Below are positions 62,715 to 64,000 of a stretch of DNA of 64,000 bases, in pieces. Both the position numbers and the translations under genes were made by a program. The notes under the pieces are model-generated. The model did not search any database. It saw only the letters and a list, made by a program, of their open reading frames with translations, and was not told the DNA's origin. The DNA is from Tenuifilum thalassicum (lineage in GTDB: Bacteria > Bacteroidota > Bacteroidia > Bacteroidales > Tenuifilaceae). Within the stretch, counting starts at the first letter, position 1, and every line of letters begins with the position of its first letter. The DNA is taken from NCBI RefSeq assembly GCF_013265555.1, contig NZ_CP041345.1, positions 2,960,581 to 3,024,580 on the forward strand. Direction: 5' to 3'.

Positions 62715-64000
62715 TTATTTTATAAAAAGTAATTTTGTAACAACAGACTGATCGCCTTTTGAATCGGAACAAAAAACAAGGTAAACACCAGTTGCAACTT
62801 TTGTGCCATTACCATTTCTTCCATTCCAGGTTGCATACCCTCCATTAGAACGAGTTTCGTAAACTAAGTTCCCTGACAGATCGGTAATTTTAACAACACT
62901 ATTTTCCATTAAACCTGCAATGGTAATTAACCCATTATAATTTTCTCTGACAGGATTTGGAAAAGCATAAACCTTACCAAAAGAATTAGCCGGTTCACTT
63001 GCATCACCCCTAAATGAAACTAACCCCTTATCTGTTGCAATGAAAACTTCGCCCGTTAACGGATGAACTTTAATGCTTAAAATAGTATTTGAAGGTAATG
63101 GACTATTATCAGATGTGAAGTGATATATCTGCTCTGTTCCATCTTCAGAAAAAAGATAAATGCCCGATTTAGATGTCCCAAACCACTTCCTATTTCCCCC
63201 ATCCACCTCAATACAAGTAACTTCCTCGTTTTCTAAAAGGTATACTGCTAGCCCTTCTACTACGTCAGGTATTTTAACTTTAGTGAATAGGGCCTCGCCT
63301 TGAAACACACCACTAGGATTATATGTTACAAGTACTCCATGGTTTGTGCCAAGCCACAAGTACCCATCTCTGTCAAATGTTAAACAACTAATTTCATTTG
63401 GTAACAAATTCCCATTTACATCTCGAGGGCGAAATTTAAGATAAACATCATCGTTGCTGTTTTGGATATCGCCACCTGGATTTAGGACAAAGAGACCATT
63501 ATCTCTGGCTAAGGCTAACCATATAAGGCCATCGCGTGAGATTGTTAACGACAGTATTTTTGGTGTTCCAATGGCTGATGCATAGGGAAACGAAAACCAA
63601 TCGCCATTGGTAGAACGAACCGAGATAGGATTTGAAACCTCAGAGTTTGCAACCCAAATATTTCCCCATCGGTCAAAATCGACACCTGCAATACGGCAGA
63701 ATGCCTGACCAGGGAAAACACTTTGAAGCGAACTATTTTCAGGTGTATAATGTTCAACCAGTTCATCGCCTTCAAATTCATATAGGCCTCCCCCCCAGCT
63801 AGCAACAAAATAATGGGTAGGCTTATTCGGATCAAATTTTACTTTTACTGCATCCCACACGCTCCAATCGGCATAAAAACTCCAAGACCCATTGTTGAAC
63901 CGATGCGCAATAAAAGGCAACCAAACATTTCCCATTGCAGCGTCGTACGCCCCAGAAGCAGCAACAACGAGGCTAGAACTTGCATCAACATGAAAGAATT
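62715..64000 (-). CDS. porZ: PorZ-like T9SS beta-propeller protein, 5' end outside the window
   Basis: At least 428 residues, open to the right edge (the frame continues past the ATG at 63935 as HVDASSSLVVAASGAYDAAMGNVW). The body is a two-component-regulator-type beta propeller with repeated NxxWxAxxxGL-like blades: GNIWVANSEVS, DGLIWLALARDNGLFVLN, DGYLWLGTNHGVLV, NRKWFGTSKSGIYLF, GEVFIATDKGLVSF. It ends in a type IX sorting-domain-like segment (VYAFPNPVRENYNG ... VYLVFCSDSKGDQSVVTKLLFIK). This is the plan of PorZ, a surface subunit of the T9SS attachment complex, and the recO neighbourhood agrees. Gene name is likely, not proven. Confidence 0.75.
   Translation of the reverse strand, partial: FFHVDASSSLVVAASGAYDAAMGNVWLPFIAHRFNNGSWSFYADWSVWDAVKVKFDPNKPTHYFVASWGGGLYEFEGDELVEHYTPENSSLQSVFPGQAFCRIAGVDFDRWGNIWVANSEVSNPISVRSTNGDWFSFPYASAIGTPKILSLTISRDGLIWLALARDNGLFVLNPGGDIQNSNDDVYLKFRPRDVNGNLLPNEISCLTFDRDGYLWLGTNHGVLVTYNPSGVFQGEALFTKVKIPDVVEGLAVYLLENEEVTCIEVDGGNRKWFGTSKSGIYLFSEDGTEQIYHFTSDNSPLPSNTILSIKVHPLTGEVFIATDKGLVSFRGDASEPANSFGKVYAFPNPVRENYNGLITIAGLMENSVVKITDLSGNLVYETRSNGGYATWNGRNGNGTKVATGVYLVFCSDSKGDQSVVTKLLFIK

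Overview
The window comes from a low-GC member of the Bacteroidota, most likely Bacteroidales-like. Support: promoter-like TAnnTTTG boxes upstream of many genes; a C25 protease ending in a type IX secretion sorting domain; a PorZ-like T9SS protein; and typical Bacteroidota families (DUF3078, GH3, DUF3108, DUF4139, GT90, UpxY-like NusG). The species cannot be named from the sequence. No tRNA, rRNA, CRISPR array or transposase was seen.

1-19.2 kb is mostly ordinary chromosome: the 3' part of a DUF177 gene, typA, a GT90 glycosyltransferase, DUF3078, GH3, a deoxynucleoside kinase, kbl, DUF3108, tsaB, a periplasmic adaptor plus TolC with no pump gene, a metallophosphoesterase, an orphan NusG-like antiterminator, pepE, and a TPR membrane protein with what looks like a dead PP2C-type tail. 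An island of dispersed repeats lies at 8.8-9.5 kb.

19.2-36.0 kb is the accessory core. Three cassettes on the minus strand (a, b, c) and one on the plus strand (d) each begin with the same roughly 190-bp coding module (from RHTFSEKNF to FDGMEEGA). After it each switches abruptly to a different AT-rich C-terminal domain: a cysteine-peptidase-like remnant (a), zincin metalloproteases (b, d), and a GH19 chitinase/lysozyme-like enzyme (c). Each domain is followed at once by a small, usually secreted protein that fits an immunity role. The shared module is the second half of a zincin: only cassette c keeps the HELAH helix. Three of the four tips (a, b, d) start inside that domain with no start codon or promoter of their own. 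A composite repeat of several modules sits upstream of each headless cassette, in the same orientation relative to it. I read this as a silent or donor array of polymorphic-toxin tips and immunity genes for a full-length gene outside the window. Homopolymer frameshifts break cassette a and the immunity gene of cassette d. Housekeeping genes (a YdjM-like membrane protein, rlmD, a secreted hypothetical, a VanZ-like protein) lie between the inverted arms.

36-49.7 kb is again mostly core: an SH3 lipoprotein, efp, a GAF-PP2C phosphatase, an O-antigen ligase/Wzz pair, tyrS, cvpA, an ArsR regulator, polyprenyl synthetase, a DUF4139 protein carrying a SusC-like insert, a deoxyhypusine synthase-like enzyme, rpiB and hemW.

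At 49.7-52.35 kb two AT-rich secreted-protein genes sit between the real 3' end of hemW and a decayed second copy of that 3' end, which marks an insertion or duplication. The window ends with a 1759-residue gingipain-like protease, a hybrid sensor kinase, an aminotransferase, recO and a truncated porZ-like gene.
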